Source of the DNA: Marinobacter panjinensis
GTDB taxonomy: Bacteria; Pseudomonadota; Gammaproteobacteria; Pseudomonadales; Oleiphilaceae
NCBI RefSeq assembly: GCF_005298175.1
Contig: NZ_SZYH01000001.1
Span: forward strand, 620,001 to 684,000
Length of the DNA stretch: 64,000 nt
Direction: 5' to 3'
In this document: piece by piece, positions 51,416 to 59,359 of the stretch
How the letters are laid out: every line of letters begins with the position of its first letter
How positions within the stretch are numbered: position 1 is the first letter of the stretch
Program-made: the position numbers and the translations under genes
Notes under the pieces: generated by a model
Seen by the model: only the letters and a program-made list of their open reading frames with translations
What the model was told of the DNA's origin: nothing
Databases searched by the model: none

Positions 51416-52555
51416 TTAATGCTCCGGTGGCGGTCTCAGACCCCGCCAGGTGATCACAATGGCGATGGCCATTGCGATCGCGCCACCCCAGAAAGCCGCC
51501 GAGGTACTGAACCCGTCCACTAGAAAGCCCGACATCCAGGCGCCAATCGCACCACCAGCGCCAAAGGTCAGTCCGCTATACAACGCCTGCCCCTGACCGT
51601 GGTGGTGTTGACCAAAGAATCCCTGGATGTACTGCACCGAAATCGCGTGGAGTGCCCCGTAAGAAGCCGCATGGAGAAGCTGCGCGAAGATCAACACGGC
51701 CAGCACATCCGTCACTTCCGCAATCAGCACCCAGCGAATCATCGTCAGGGCAAGCGCTCCAATCGCAATTTGCCGTACCGTGAAATTTCTGGTCAGCCGG
51801 TGCATCACCAGAAACAACCCGATTTCTGCAAGCACCCCCAACGACCACAACAGCCCGATTGCCAGCTTGCCGTACCCGTGTTGCTCAAGATGAATACTGA
51901 AAAACGTGTAATAGGCTCCGTGGGACACCTGTAGCAGGAAATTCATCAGGAAAAACGTCACCACCGCGGGGTGCGTCACAATCGCCTTCAGACTGCCCTT
52001 GGGGGCGGGAGGCTTACGCTCACCCCGCTCTGACGGCACCAGAAACGCCGACACCGCAATCCCCGCAAACACCGGCAACAGCAACCAGGGCAACAGATTG
52101 ATCGGAACCAACTCCAGTATCCCGCCCACCAGCGCCACAGCACCGATAAACCCCACGGACCCCCACAGCCGAACCTTGCCGTACTTGTCCCGCTGGGTAC
52201 CCAGCGCCCGCAGGGTGATCACCTCATAAAGTGGGAGAATCGCGTTCCAGAAAAATGTAAACGCCAGCATCACCAACAGCAGCCCATAGAACCCGGGCTC
52301 CAAAAACACACCGGCAAAAAACAGCGAACCAACAATCGCCCCGAACCGGACCAACCGAACCCGCTGCCCGGTCCTGTCCCCCAGCCAGCCCCAGACATTG
52401 GGCGCGATAATCTTGGTAAGCTGGATGGTCGCCATCAGAGTGGCGATCTGAAGGTAGGAAAACCCCCGGTCTTCGAGGTACAGCGACCAATAGGGAAGCA
52501 GCCCGCCGAGGAGAGCGAAGAACCAGAAGTAGAGGTTGGATAGTCGCCAGTAGAT
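51416..52555 (-). CDS. MFS transporter, HcaT/3-phenylpropionate-type, with no standard start codon
   Basis: An inner-membrane major facilitator resembling HcaT-type permeases (PPP family); the true substrate is unknown. The hydrophobic 12-helix pattern, QLTKIIAPNVWGWLGDRTG and the C-terminal HHHGQGQALYSGLTFGAGGA are typical. The first in-frame ATG is at 52435, but the frame upstream encodes the missing first helix (YWRLSNLYFWFFALLGGLLP, then YWSLYLEDRGFS) back to stop codons at 52574-52579. No ATG, GTG or TTG lies in that part. A GGAG ribosome site lies eight bases before an ATC at 52555, used here as the tentative start. The gene may use a rare start, or carry a start-codon mutation or sequence error. 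Confidence 0.75.
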   Translation of the reverse strand: MYWRLSNLYFWFFALLGGLLPYWSLYLEDRGFSYLQIATLMATIQLTKIIAPNVWGWLGDRTGQRVRLVRFGAIVGSLFFAGVFLEPGFYGLLLVMLAFTFFWNAILPLYEVITLRALGTQRDKYGKVRLWGSVGFIGAVALVGGILELVPINLLPWLLLPVFAGIAVSAFLVPSERGERKPPAPKGSLKAIVTHPAVVTFFLMNFLLQVSHGAYYTFFSIHLEQHGYGKLAIGLLWSLGVLAEIGLFLVMHRLTRNFTVRQIAIGALALTMIRWVLIAEVTDVLAVLIFAQLLHAASYGALHAISVQYIQGFFGQHHHGQGQALYSGLTFGAGGAIGAWMSGFLVDGFSTSAAFWGGAIAMAIAIVITWRGLRPPPEH

Positions 52556-52592
52556 AACGAAATCTCCAGAGAGTTATCACAGAAGTCCGACC

Positions 52593-52699
52593 GCCACGGC
52601 AAGCAGGGCCTCTAAAAACCGTGGAGGGCCAGGGATGGCCCGACCGAGCCTACATGGACGTACTTGCGGCGTGTTTTGAGAGGCCCGGCTTGCTGTGGC
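52593..52699 (+). ncRNA. Structured repeat element, copy 2 (81-bp core at 52606-52686)
   Basis: The closing stem pairs 52593-52613 with 52679-52699 (21 positions, one G-T wobble and one A-G mismatch). The inner hairpins are GGGCC-AGGGAT-GGCCC and TAC-ATGGAC-GTA. Relative to copy 1, the first hairpin swaps C-G for G-C, the second changes CCC/GGG to TAC/GTA, and the outer arms differ wholly yet still pair. Loop 2 with flanks, ACATGGACGT, resembles the CsrA consensus. It lies between the MFS gene and aroC; the gap 52574-52769 holds this element and one GTCGGATTA repeat. Confidence 0.6.
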
Positions 52700-52722
52700 T
52701 TGCACCGCTTGGCAGGCTTGTT

Positions 52723-52755
52723 GTCGGATTACGCCTTTGGCTAATCCGACCTACG
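52723..52755. repeat. Single GTCGGATTA palindrome near the aroC end
   Basis: One hairpin unit, GTCGGATTACGCCTTTGGCT followed by AATCCGACCTACG, 14 bp from the aroC stop codon. It may mark the aroC transcript end, although no T-run follows. Confidence 0.8.
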
Positions 52756-52769
52756 AACTACCCCGGATA

Positions 52770-53864
52770 TCAGGCCTGCCCGATATCCGGGGTAGCCACC
52801 GAAACATCCGCATTCTGGCCGCGATGGCGCAGGTAATGGTCCATCAACACTATGGCCATCATTGCCTCCGCAATCGGTGTCGCACGAATACCCACACAGG
52901 GGTCATGCCGCCCAGTTGTGATTACCTCCACCGGATTGCCGTTCACATCAATACTCCGCCCCGGCAACCGCAGGCTCGACGTCGGCTTGAGCGCAATGCT
53001 GGCCAGAATCGGCTGCCCGGAAGAGATGCCGCCCAGCACGCCGCCGGAATGATTGGAAAGGAAGCCCTCGGGCGTCAGCTCATCCCGGTGCTCCGTGCCC
53101 TTCTGGTCAATACAGCCAAAACCGGCACCTATCTCCACACCCTTTACCGCATTGATGCTCATCAACGCATGCGCCAGATCCGCATCAAGACGGTCAAAGA
53201 TAGGCTCGCCCAGTCCGGGGGGCACGCCTTCGGCAACGACATTGATACGGGCGCCAATGGAATTCCCTTCTTTGCGCAGAGCGTCCATGTAGGCTTCCAT
53301 CTCCGCAACCTTGTCCACATCGGGGCAGAAGAACGGGTTCTGGTCGACCTGCTCCCAATCCAGTTTCTCGATCTTTATCGGGCCGAGCTGCGACAGGTAA
53401 CCACGGATGGTGATACCCAGGCGTTGCTCCAGAAACTTCCGCGCCACCGCACCCGCGGCCACCCGCATGGCGGTTTCCCGCGCCGAGGAGCGGCCACCAC
53501 CGCGATAATCCCGCACACCGTACTTGTGCATGTAAGTGTAATCAGCGTGAGCAGGACGGAATTGCTCGGAGATCTTCGAATAATCCTTGGAACGCTGGTC
53601 CGTGTTTTCGATCACCAGGCCAATGGGGGTACCGGTGGTTTTGCCTTCGAAAACACCAGACAGGATCTTGACTTCGTCCGCTTCCCGGCGCTGGGTTGTA
53701 TGCCGTGACGTACCCGGCTTGCGGCGGTCCAGGTCCCGCTGCATGTCCTCTACTGACAGCTCCAGCCCTGGAGGGCAACCGTCAATAATGCACCCGAGCG
53801 CGGCGCCGTGACTTTCACCGAAGCTGGTGACCGTAAACAATTTTCCGAAGCTATTTCCCGACAT
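52770..53864 (-). CDS. aroC: Chorismate synthase
   Basis: Last step of the shikimate pathway; needs reduced FMN. 364 residues, with the family signatures [18 protein letters not shown] near residue 12, [19 protein letters not shown] near 118 and [17 protein letters not shown] near the C-terminus. It follows prmB after 24 bp on the same strand, an arrangement widely conserved in gammaproteobacteria. Confidence 0.97.
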   Translation of the reverse strand: MSGNSFGKLFTVTSFGESHGAALGCIIDGCPPGLELSVEDMQRDLDRRKPGTSRHTTQRREADEVKILSGVFEGKTTGTPIGLVIENTDQRSKDYSKISEQFRPAHADYTYMHKYGVRDYRGGGRSSARETAMRVAAGAVARKFLEQRLGITIRGYLSQLGPIKIEKLDWEQVDQNPFFCPDVDKVAEMEAYMDALRKEGNSIGARINVVAEGVPPGLGEPIFDRLDADLAHALMSINAVKGVEIGAGFGCIDQKGTEHRDELTPEGFLSNHSGGVLGGISSGQPILASIALKPTSSLRLPGRSIDVNGNPVEVITTGRHDPCVGIRATPIAEAMMAIVLMDHYLRHRGQNADVSVATPDIGQA

Positions 53865-53888
53865 GATTCAGTATCTTATCCAGGGTTC

Positions 53889-54773
53889 TTAATTAAGGTC
53901 TTCAGCAGTCAACAGGAACACTCCGTCACCACCGTTCTCGAATTCCAGCCAGATAAAGGGCAGATCCGGATAGGCTTCCTGCAGCGCCACCCAGCTGTTA
54001 CCTACTTCAACAATCAACAGACCGCCCGGGTTGAGGTGCTTCGCTGCGCCAGCGAGTATCCTGTGAGCGATGTCCAGCCCATCACCACCGGCAGCCAGGC
54101 CCAGTTCCGGCTCATGGCTGTATTCGGCCGGCATGTCCGCCATGTCTTCAGCATCTACGTAGGGCGGGTTGCTGAGGATGATATCGTAACGGCCTTCGAT
54201 GCCGTCAAAGACATCCGAACGAACAGTTCTGACCCGGTCTCCGACCTCATGATACTCGATGTTTGCAGCAGCGACCTCCAGCGCATCGGGCGAAATATCC
54301 GACAGGTCCACGTCCGCCTCACCAAACACGGTGGCGGCAGCAATACCGATACAACCGCTGCCAGTGCACAGATCCAGCACTCTCCCCACCGGATGATCTC
54401 CCAGCCACGGCTGAAAACCGCCCTGAATCAGTTCCCCCAAAGGCGACCTGGGCACCAGCACACGCTCATCCACGTGGAAGGGCAGCCCCATAAACCAGGC
54501 TTCGCCCAGCAGATACGCCAGCGGCACGCGGTCACTGATCCGGCGTTCCATGCGTTCCACGATCAGTTGCCGCTCATCGCGGGTCAGGCGCGCGTCCAGG
54601 AACAGGGTGTTGTTTTCCAGGGGCAGATGGAGGCTGCGCATCACCAGCTGGACCGCCTCGTCCCAGACATTATCGGTGCCGTGCCCGAAATACAGCGGGG
54701 AATCGGCAAAACGCGAGGAAACGTAGCGCAGGTAATCCCTGACGGTATGCAGGTCATCGATGGGGTTGGTCAC
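53889..54773 (-). CDS. prmB: PrmB, ribosomal protein uL3 glutamine methyltransferase
   Basis: Methylates a glutamine of ribosomal protein L3 using SAM. 294 residues: a helical N-terminal substrate domain (about 1-100), SAM motif [15 protein letters not shown] near residue 137, and the catalytic NPPY motif in [13 protein letters not shown]. The NPPY family includes PrmC; the position directly before aroC and the N-terminus ([16 protein letters not shown]) favour PrmB. Confidence 0.95.
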   Translation of the reverse strand: MTNPIDDLHTVRDYLRYVSSRFADSPLYFGHGTDNVWDEAVQLVMRSLHLPLENNTLFLDARLTRDERQLIVERMERRISDRVPLAYLLGEAWFMGLPFHVDERVLVPRSPLGELIQGGFQPWLGDHPVGRVLDLCTGSGCIGIAAATVFGEADVDLSDISPDALEVAAANIEYHEVGDRVRTVRSDVFDGIEGRYDIILSNPPYVDAEDMADMPAEYSHEPELGLAAGGDGLDIAHRILAGAAKHLNPGGLLIVEVGNSWVALQEAYPDLPFIWLEFENGGDGVFLLTAEDLN

Positions 54774-54833
54774 AAACTCTCTTCCTGTCCGGAAATGGTC
54801 AAGGGGCGGAATTATACGCTTCCGCCGCCATGA

Positions 54834-56045
54834 TTACAGTGCCAGAGGCCCGGAGCTGTTGAGGTTTTCTTCGTAGCGGTCCAGTGCAGCCGCCATGCGC
54901 TCACGTCCCAACCGGATCAGTTCCGGCGCCTTGTGATAGTCGTAGCTGCGGCCGGCGTTCTTGGGAATATTCACCAGCAGATCCGGCGGATACCCGGCAA
55001 TCTTGTACTGCACCAGGGCGCTCTGCATGGTTTCGATGGTCAGGTTCATCACGTCGAACTTGCCGATGCCCAGCTTGTCCCAGTCGATGGTTTCATGATC
55101 ATCCTTATGCTTTGCAGGTTCCGGTTTGATGGCGGGCAGTATTTTTTTTGTCTCCTCTTTTTTAACCGCCCTACTGATCTTTTCTTCCGGAGAGTCAGGC
55201 GACGCCGACTCTTTTCTTGCCGTGAACGTCTTGATCGCATCCCAGTCAAACCAGCGGGAGGCCTTGTCGCGGATCTTGTCCACCCACTCATCCATATCGA
55301 CACCGCCTTCACCGGTGTTTTCGAACGCCGCATCCGGCAGGCGGCGACTCCGATCATCCTCACCACTGAGGTTTACAGCGACCACCATATCTGCATGGGA
55401 TGAAATCGTCGGAATGATCGGCAGGGGATTCAGCAGGGCACCATCCACCAGCACACGCCCGTTAAGTACCAGCGGGGTCACCACGCTCGGAATGGCGACG
55501 GAAGCCCTGATCGCCTGATCCAGCGGGCCTTCCTGGAACCAGATTTCCTTGTGGGCAAGAAGGTCTGTGGCAACGGCGGTGTAGGCCAATGGCAGGTCTT
55601 CAATCCGGGTATCCCCAATCATTTCCCGGACCACAGAAAAGATCTTTTCGCCGCGGATGGCACCCACGGAATTAAAGGTGAGATCCAGCAGTTTAAGCAC
55701 ATCAAACTGCCCCAGGCCGGTTACCCAGTCCTTGTAGTCCTTCATCTTTCCGGCAGCAAACACGCCGCCAATCAGCGCCCCCATGGAACAACCGGATATG
55801 GCAATGATCTCATACCCGCGTTCCACCAGTATCTCGATAGCACCGATGTGGGCATAGCCCCTTGCGCCACCACTACCCAACGCCAGTGCAACAGTCTTGC
55901 CCTTGCCGGTGTTGCCTGAAGCGGGTTCCTCTTTCGCCCTGGAGGACTGCGCCGCAGAGATGCCCGAACTGGTGACTATTTGGGAGATGTCGTCTTTGGG
56001 CTTCTGATCTTCATCCTGAGATGTGGAATCTGTCGGCTTGCTCAT
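54834..56045 (-). CDS. Patatin-like phospholipase, RssA-type
   Basis: A 403-residue predicted cytoplasmic lipid acyl hydrolase. Oxyanion loop LGSGGARGYAHIG near residue 57, nucleophile serine in GCSMG near 90, and the dyad Asp in VDGALLNPLP near 205. A Lys/Glu-rich, low-complexity insertion (about 255-320) and a disordered N-terminus (about 1-45) flank the conserved parts. The ATG at 56045 has GAGGTG six bases upstream; a GTG at 56054 would overlap the previous stop by 4 bp and is the alternative. Substrate unknown. Confidence 0.85.
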   Translation of the reverse strand: MSKPTDSTSQDEDQKPKDDISQIVTSSGISAAQSSRAKEEPASGNTGKGKTVALALGSGGARGYAHIGAIEILVERGYEIIAISGCSMGALIGGVFAAGKMKDYKDWVTGLGQFDVLKLLDLTFNSVGAIRGEKIFSVVREMIGDTRIEDLPLAYTAVATDLLAHKEIWFQEGPLDQAIRASVAIPSVVTPLVLNGRVLVDGALLNPLPIIPTISSHADMVVAVNLSGEDDRSRRLPDAAFENTGEGGVDMDEWVDKIRDKASRWFDWDAIKTFTARKESASPDSPEEKISRAVKKEETKKILPAIKPEPAKHKDDHETIDWDKLGIGKFDVMNLTIETMQSALVQYKIAGYPPDLLVNIPKNAGRSYDYHKAPELIRLGRERMAAALDRYEENLNSSGPLAL

Positions 56046-56050
56046 CCCTT

Positions 56051-56953
56051 TCACCTCGTAATCACCATCACTTCCACCCGGTCACCCTGGCGGTCGGGAT
56101 TGGGTATAACAACCGCGGGGCCAACCGTAATGATTGTCTGCCGGCTCTCGGAAACACCACTCTTGGCCAGAACCTGAGCCAAAGACTTTGCGGCTTCCTC
56201 TGCCCGCGCTGCAGACTCTTCAAAACTCTCGTTTTCCTTGAGCTCCGAATAGGCGGTCAGTATGACCCTCGCACCCTCTTCGCCGGCCCAGTCATTGATA
56301 ATGCGGCGATCCGCGCTGCTCCATTCAAAGCGGTACGTAATACCCCCCTTCCAGGGTACTATAACCGGCCCCTTGATTCGCGCACTCTCGTTCCCCAAGC
56401 CAGGAATCTCGGTACCCTGGGGGGCCACCAGGTGCTCAACCCAGACATACTGGCGCTGGTTGGCACGGGTAACCGTGTAGACCAGTGTCAGCCAGGGTTT
56501 ACCGTTCTCGTCCACGGACCCCGCCACCAGGTAGTCCTGGTTGTTATCACGGCCATAGAGGCTGGATTGATCAAAGATCTGGTTGGCCCACACATTACTA
56601 CGCCCGCAGTTTCGACCAGAACACTCGAACAGGATCTGGGCACCACGGGTCTGCAGTTCCCTCAGATAGTGATCGCGGGCCTCTTCACGGTTGGCTCCGC
56701 CCTGTACTTCGTACAACTGGCCGAGCCCCTTGACCGGAAGCCGTGCCATAACCGCCGAGCGGATTTCGTTATTAACCTCACGAACCGGGCTGAACAGCAC
56801 CAGGTGCCCCGGCGAAGAAATGGTAATTTCCTGTTCCAGCCGCGAATCCGGAAAAGGCTCCGGGGGAGGCATCTGCGCCGACACCACGGCCGGGCCGCCG
56901 ACTAAAAAAGCGGCGACCAACATGACTAACTGCGACAAGCGCTTATTCTGCAT
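56051..56953 (-). CDS. DUF4892 family periplasmic protein
   Basis: A 300-residue exported protein of unknown function. Signal peptide (1-26, ending VVSAQ), then a domain starting FPDSRLEQEITISSPGHLVLFS, with a probable disulfide pair in FECSGRNCGRSNVWAN. The C-terminal half (ARVILTAYSELKENESFEES, then AAKSLAQVLAKSGV) looks like an OmpA-type peptidoglycan-binding domain. Family name is from overall likeness and position among prmB, patatin and hydrolase genes. It overlaps the upstream hydrolase by 11 bp. Confidence 0.7.
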   Translation of the reverse strand: MQNKRLSQLVMLVAAFLVGGPAVVSAQMPPPEPFPDSRLEQEITISSPGHLVLFSPVREVNNEIRSAVMARLPVKGLGQLYEVQGGANREEARDHYLRELQTRGAQILFECSGRNCGRSNVWANQIFDQSSLYGRDNNQDYLVAGSVDENGKPWLTLVYTVTRANQRQYVWVEHLVAPQGTEIPGLGNESARIKGPVIVPWKGGITYRFEWSSADRRIINDWAGEEGARVILTAYSELKENESFEESAARAEEAAKSLAQVLAKSGVSESRQTIITVGPAVVIPNPDRQGDRVEVMVITR

Positions 56954-57860
56954 CGTCTAAAAAGCCTCTGACTGCATCGACAACCGGCCCGACATCCCCT
57001 TCCAGGTGGCAATGATGGCCACCCGGCACGGTCATCAGGTCAAGTTCTGCAATGGCATTCGTTCGCGAACCCAGCTCGGGGCGACTCGCAAGCAGCCCTT
57101 TCTCGGCACGCAAAAAACGTGTGGGGGTAACAACCTTTTCCAGACAGGCCGTTACCTGTGCTTCGTCCATCATCAACATGGAAGGATGACGTAAACGGGG
57201 GTCTGCCCGCCATACGAAACCCTGTCCTGACTTTTTCATACTGCGGGCAACCAGCATCCTCGCCGCCGGTGGAGACAGGGGAATCATGCCCCCCTCCCTG
57301 GCTTTGGCTGCTGCCGCGACATCAGGGTATACGACCGGTTTTCCGGAACCCGTCATTCGTTTGGAAATGGCCTTACGCATCTGCCCGATCACTTCCTCGG
57401 GTTTGCGGCTGATAGGGCCAAGGCTGTCGATCATCACCAGCCTGCGCACCCGTTCCGGAAAGGCTGCCGCATAAAGCACACTGACGATGCCACCGAGGGA
57501 ATGGCCAACGAGGTCGATCCTGCCACCCGGTGCCTCACTGAAATGGGTTTCAACCAGCTCCGCCAGATCCGCCACATAATCCATCAACTGATAGCCCTGC
57601 CCCGGCGGCCGGTGCCCGGAATGGCCGTGGCCCGCCATATCCAGTGCATAGACATCCCGGTGGCCCGCCAGTTCCGGAGCCAGCCGAGCGAATGACAGGG
57701 CATTATCCAGCCAGCCATGGGCCAGCAATACGGGGGGCTTGTTGGTGGTGCGGTCAGCAGGCCAGTGCAGGCCTGCGAGGGTGATATGGTTCAGTGGCCA
57801 GTTTTTTTCCCGATACAGGGCCTCGGCATCGTGAAAGGTTTCCAGAGCGGTGTCGTTCAT
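56943..57860 (-). CDS. Alpha/beta-hydrolase fold enzyme
   Basis: A 305-residue hydrolase of unknown substrate. The catalytic serine is in LVGHSLGGIVS near residue 117; HGWLDNALSFARLAPELAGH is the oxyanion/HG region, and the final His is in PGGHHCHLEGD near the C-terminus. No signal peptide, so cytoplasmic. The gene lies 8 bp after pilZ and overlaps DUF4892 by 11 bp, so the run pilZ-hydrolase-DUF4892-patatin is probably one operon. A lipid-related role is a guess from that company. Confidence 0.88.
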   Translation of the reverse strand: MNDTALETFHDAEALYREKNWPLNHITLAGLHWPADRTTNKPPVLLAHGWLDNALSFARLAPELAGHRDVYALDMAGHGHSGHRPPGQGYQLMDYVADLAELVETHFSEAPGGRIDLVGHSLGGIVSVLYAAAFPERVRRLVMIDSLGPISRKPEEVIGQMRKAISKRMTGSGKPVVYPDVAAAAKAREGGMIPLSPPAARMLVARSMKKSGQGFVWRADPRLRHPSMLMMDEAQVTACLEKVVTPTRFLRAEKGLLASRPELGSRTNAIAELDLMTVPGGHHCHLEGDVGPVVDAVRGFLDDAE

Positions 57861-57868
57861 TGAAACGC

Positions 57869-58219
57869 TTACATGGTGTGGGTGGGTCGGTCCGAGCTCA
57901 GTGAACCCGCCAGATAGGATTCAATCTTGGTGCGGGCGGTTTCGTCATCGCCGTTGAACTGCACACCAATGCCGGCAGCGCGGTTGCCCTGAGCGCCCTT
58001 GGGGGTAATCCAGATAACCTTGCCGGCCACCGGAATCTTCTCCGGTTCATCCATCAGGTTCAGCAACAGGAAAACCTCATCGCCCAGCTGATACTGCTTC
58101 TGTGTGGGTATGAACAGGCCACCCTGTCGGATGTAGGGCATATAAGCCGCATAGAGTACGGCCTTGTCCTTGATCGTCAGGGTAAGAATGCCACTGCGTG
58201 CGCCAAAACCGGGCCCCAT
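57869..58219 (-). CDS. pilZ: Type IV pilus assembly protein PilZ
   Basis: A 116-residue PilZ-domain protein required for type IV pilus biogenesis, working with PilB and FimX in related species. The sequence closely follows canonical PilZ: LTIKDKAVLYAAYMPYI, GDEVFLLLNLMDEPEKIP and AGKVIWITPKGAQGNRAAG, ending SDRPTHTM. As in the founding member, RxxxR and (D/N)xSxxG motifs are missing, so it should not bind c-di-GMP, unlike the PilZ protein at 21.4 kb. The ATG at 58219 follows AGGTG; an in-frame GTG at 58228 is less likely. Confidence 0.95.
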   Translation of the reverse strand: MGPGFGARSGILTLTIKDKAVLYAAYMPYIRQGGLFIPTQKQYQLGDEVFLLLNLMDEPEKIPVAGKVIWITPKGAQGNRAAGIGVQFNGDDETARTKIESYLAGSLSSDRPTHTM

Positions 58220-58333
58220 AGTTAACACCTATCTTTATTGTGATGACCGGAGTTCAGAAACTCCTGATATTTCGCAATCATAGCAGTAGTTGCCTGAAAC
58301 TGCCCTATCCCGCCAGGCACCTGACAGGGAAAA

Positions 58334-59359
58334 TCAACCCGCTGCAGGGCGGCGTACCGGCATCAGTTTTTGCCAGGCAATCAGTAACCGCCCCGCCTCA
58401 AGCTCGGGACTGACATTGTATACACCGGCGGACCGGGATTCATGGATGGCATCCAGAATTTCATGGGCACGCCAGGGCGGATTATGGCTGGCAAGGAACG
58501 TCAGCATGTCCGCTGCGTCCTTGTCCCGGGGCTGACTACCAGCGCCGATACGAGCCAGATCACCGGCCCAGCCTTCAAAAAGCCACAGCGCACTTTCAAG
58601 CCCCATCGCCTTGAAGGGCTTTGCAGCCTCGGCAAGGGAGAGCTGCCCCTTCATGAAACAGCGGAAGTTTTCCAGCGCTTCGTCCCGAGTGGTGATGAAA
58701 TTACCGGTGACGTATTCCAGCGCCAGGCGCGGTGCATTGGCGGCCAGGCCCAGCGCCTTTTCGCACTGTTCCGGAGTCGGGCGACTGTCATCATCCAGCT
58801 CTTTCACCGCGCCGGCCAGCCAGGTGGCGGCCTGATCCCTGCCGGGGGTGGCGATCAACAGGCTCTGGCAACGGGAACGGATGGTGGGTAAAACCGGCCG
58901 ACCACTCTCCTGCAGAAGAACAAGTGTGACATCGTCTGCGGGCTCTTCCAAGGTCTTCAACAACGCATTGGCCGAGTTGATGTTGAGCTGGTCAGCCCGG
59001 TCGATGATTGCCACTTTACGTGACGCCACCTGGGGTGAGCCCACCGCAAACGAAGACAGTGCTCGAATCTGATCGATCTTTATCATCCGGGACTTTTCCG
59101 GGGTATAAACACGGATATCCGGATGGGTGCCGGCAGCGACCAGCTCACACTGTTTGCAAGTACCGCAGGGGGAGTCGCCGGCCATGGCCGGCTTTTCACA
59201 GACGAGCAGTCCTGCCAGGGCATCGGCAAACAGGCGCTTGCCGACGCCGTTTTCGCCAGTCACCAGCAGCGCGTGTGGCAGCCGCCCACCCGTCATACGC
59301 TGCATGAGCCTGTCCCAGCTATCCTGTAGCCAGGCCATTGTTGCTATGGACGTGTTCAC
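58334..59359 (-). CDS. holB: DNA polymerase III delta-prime subunit
   Basis: Clamp-loader subunit, 341 residues. P-loop-like GENGVGK (35-41), a zinc site Cys54, Cys65, Cys68, Cys71 (CGTCKQC), and the sensor segment KVAIIDRADQLNINSANALL with KTLEEPADDVTLVLL. Here it begins directly after tgpA with no gap, while the usual upstream partners tmk and mltG are absent. pilZ follows at 115 bp, the common holB-pilZ order. Confidence 0.95.
   Translation of the reverse strand: MNTSIATMAWLQDSWDRLMQRMTGGRLPHALLVTGENGVGKRLFADALAGLLVCEKPAMAGDSPCGTCKQCELVAAGTHPDIRVYTPEKSRMIKIDQIRALSSFAVGSPQVASRKVAIIDRADQLNINSANALLKTLEEPADDVTLVLLQESGRPVLPTIRSRCQSLLIATPGRDQAATWLAGAVKELDDDSRPTPEQCEKALGLAANAPRLALEYVTGNFITTRDEALENFRCFMKGQLSLAEAAKPFKAMGLESALWLFEGWAGDLARIGAGSQPRDKDAADMLTFLASHNPPWRAHEILDAIHESRSAGVYNVSPELEAGRLLIAWQKLMPVRRPAAG

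Noticed and set aside
52224..52580. 118-residue minus-strand ORF starting with GTG at 52580
   Set aside because: It runs out of frame with the MFS gene through conserved membrane segments, so it is a shadow, although its start near the true MFS start prompted the start-codon finding.
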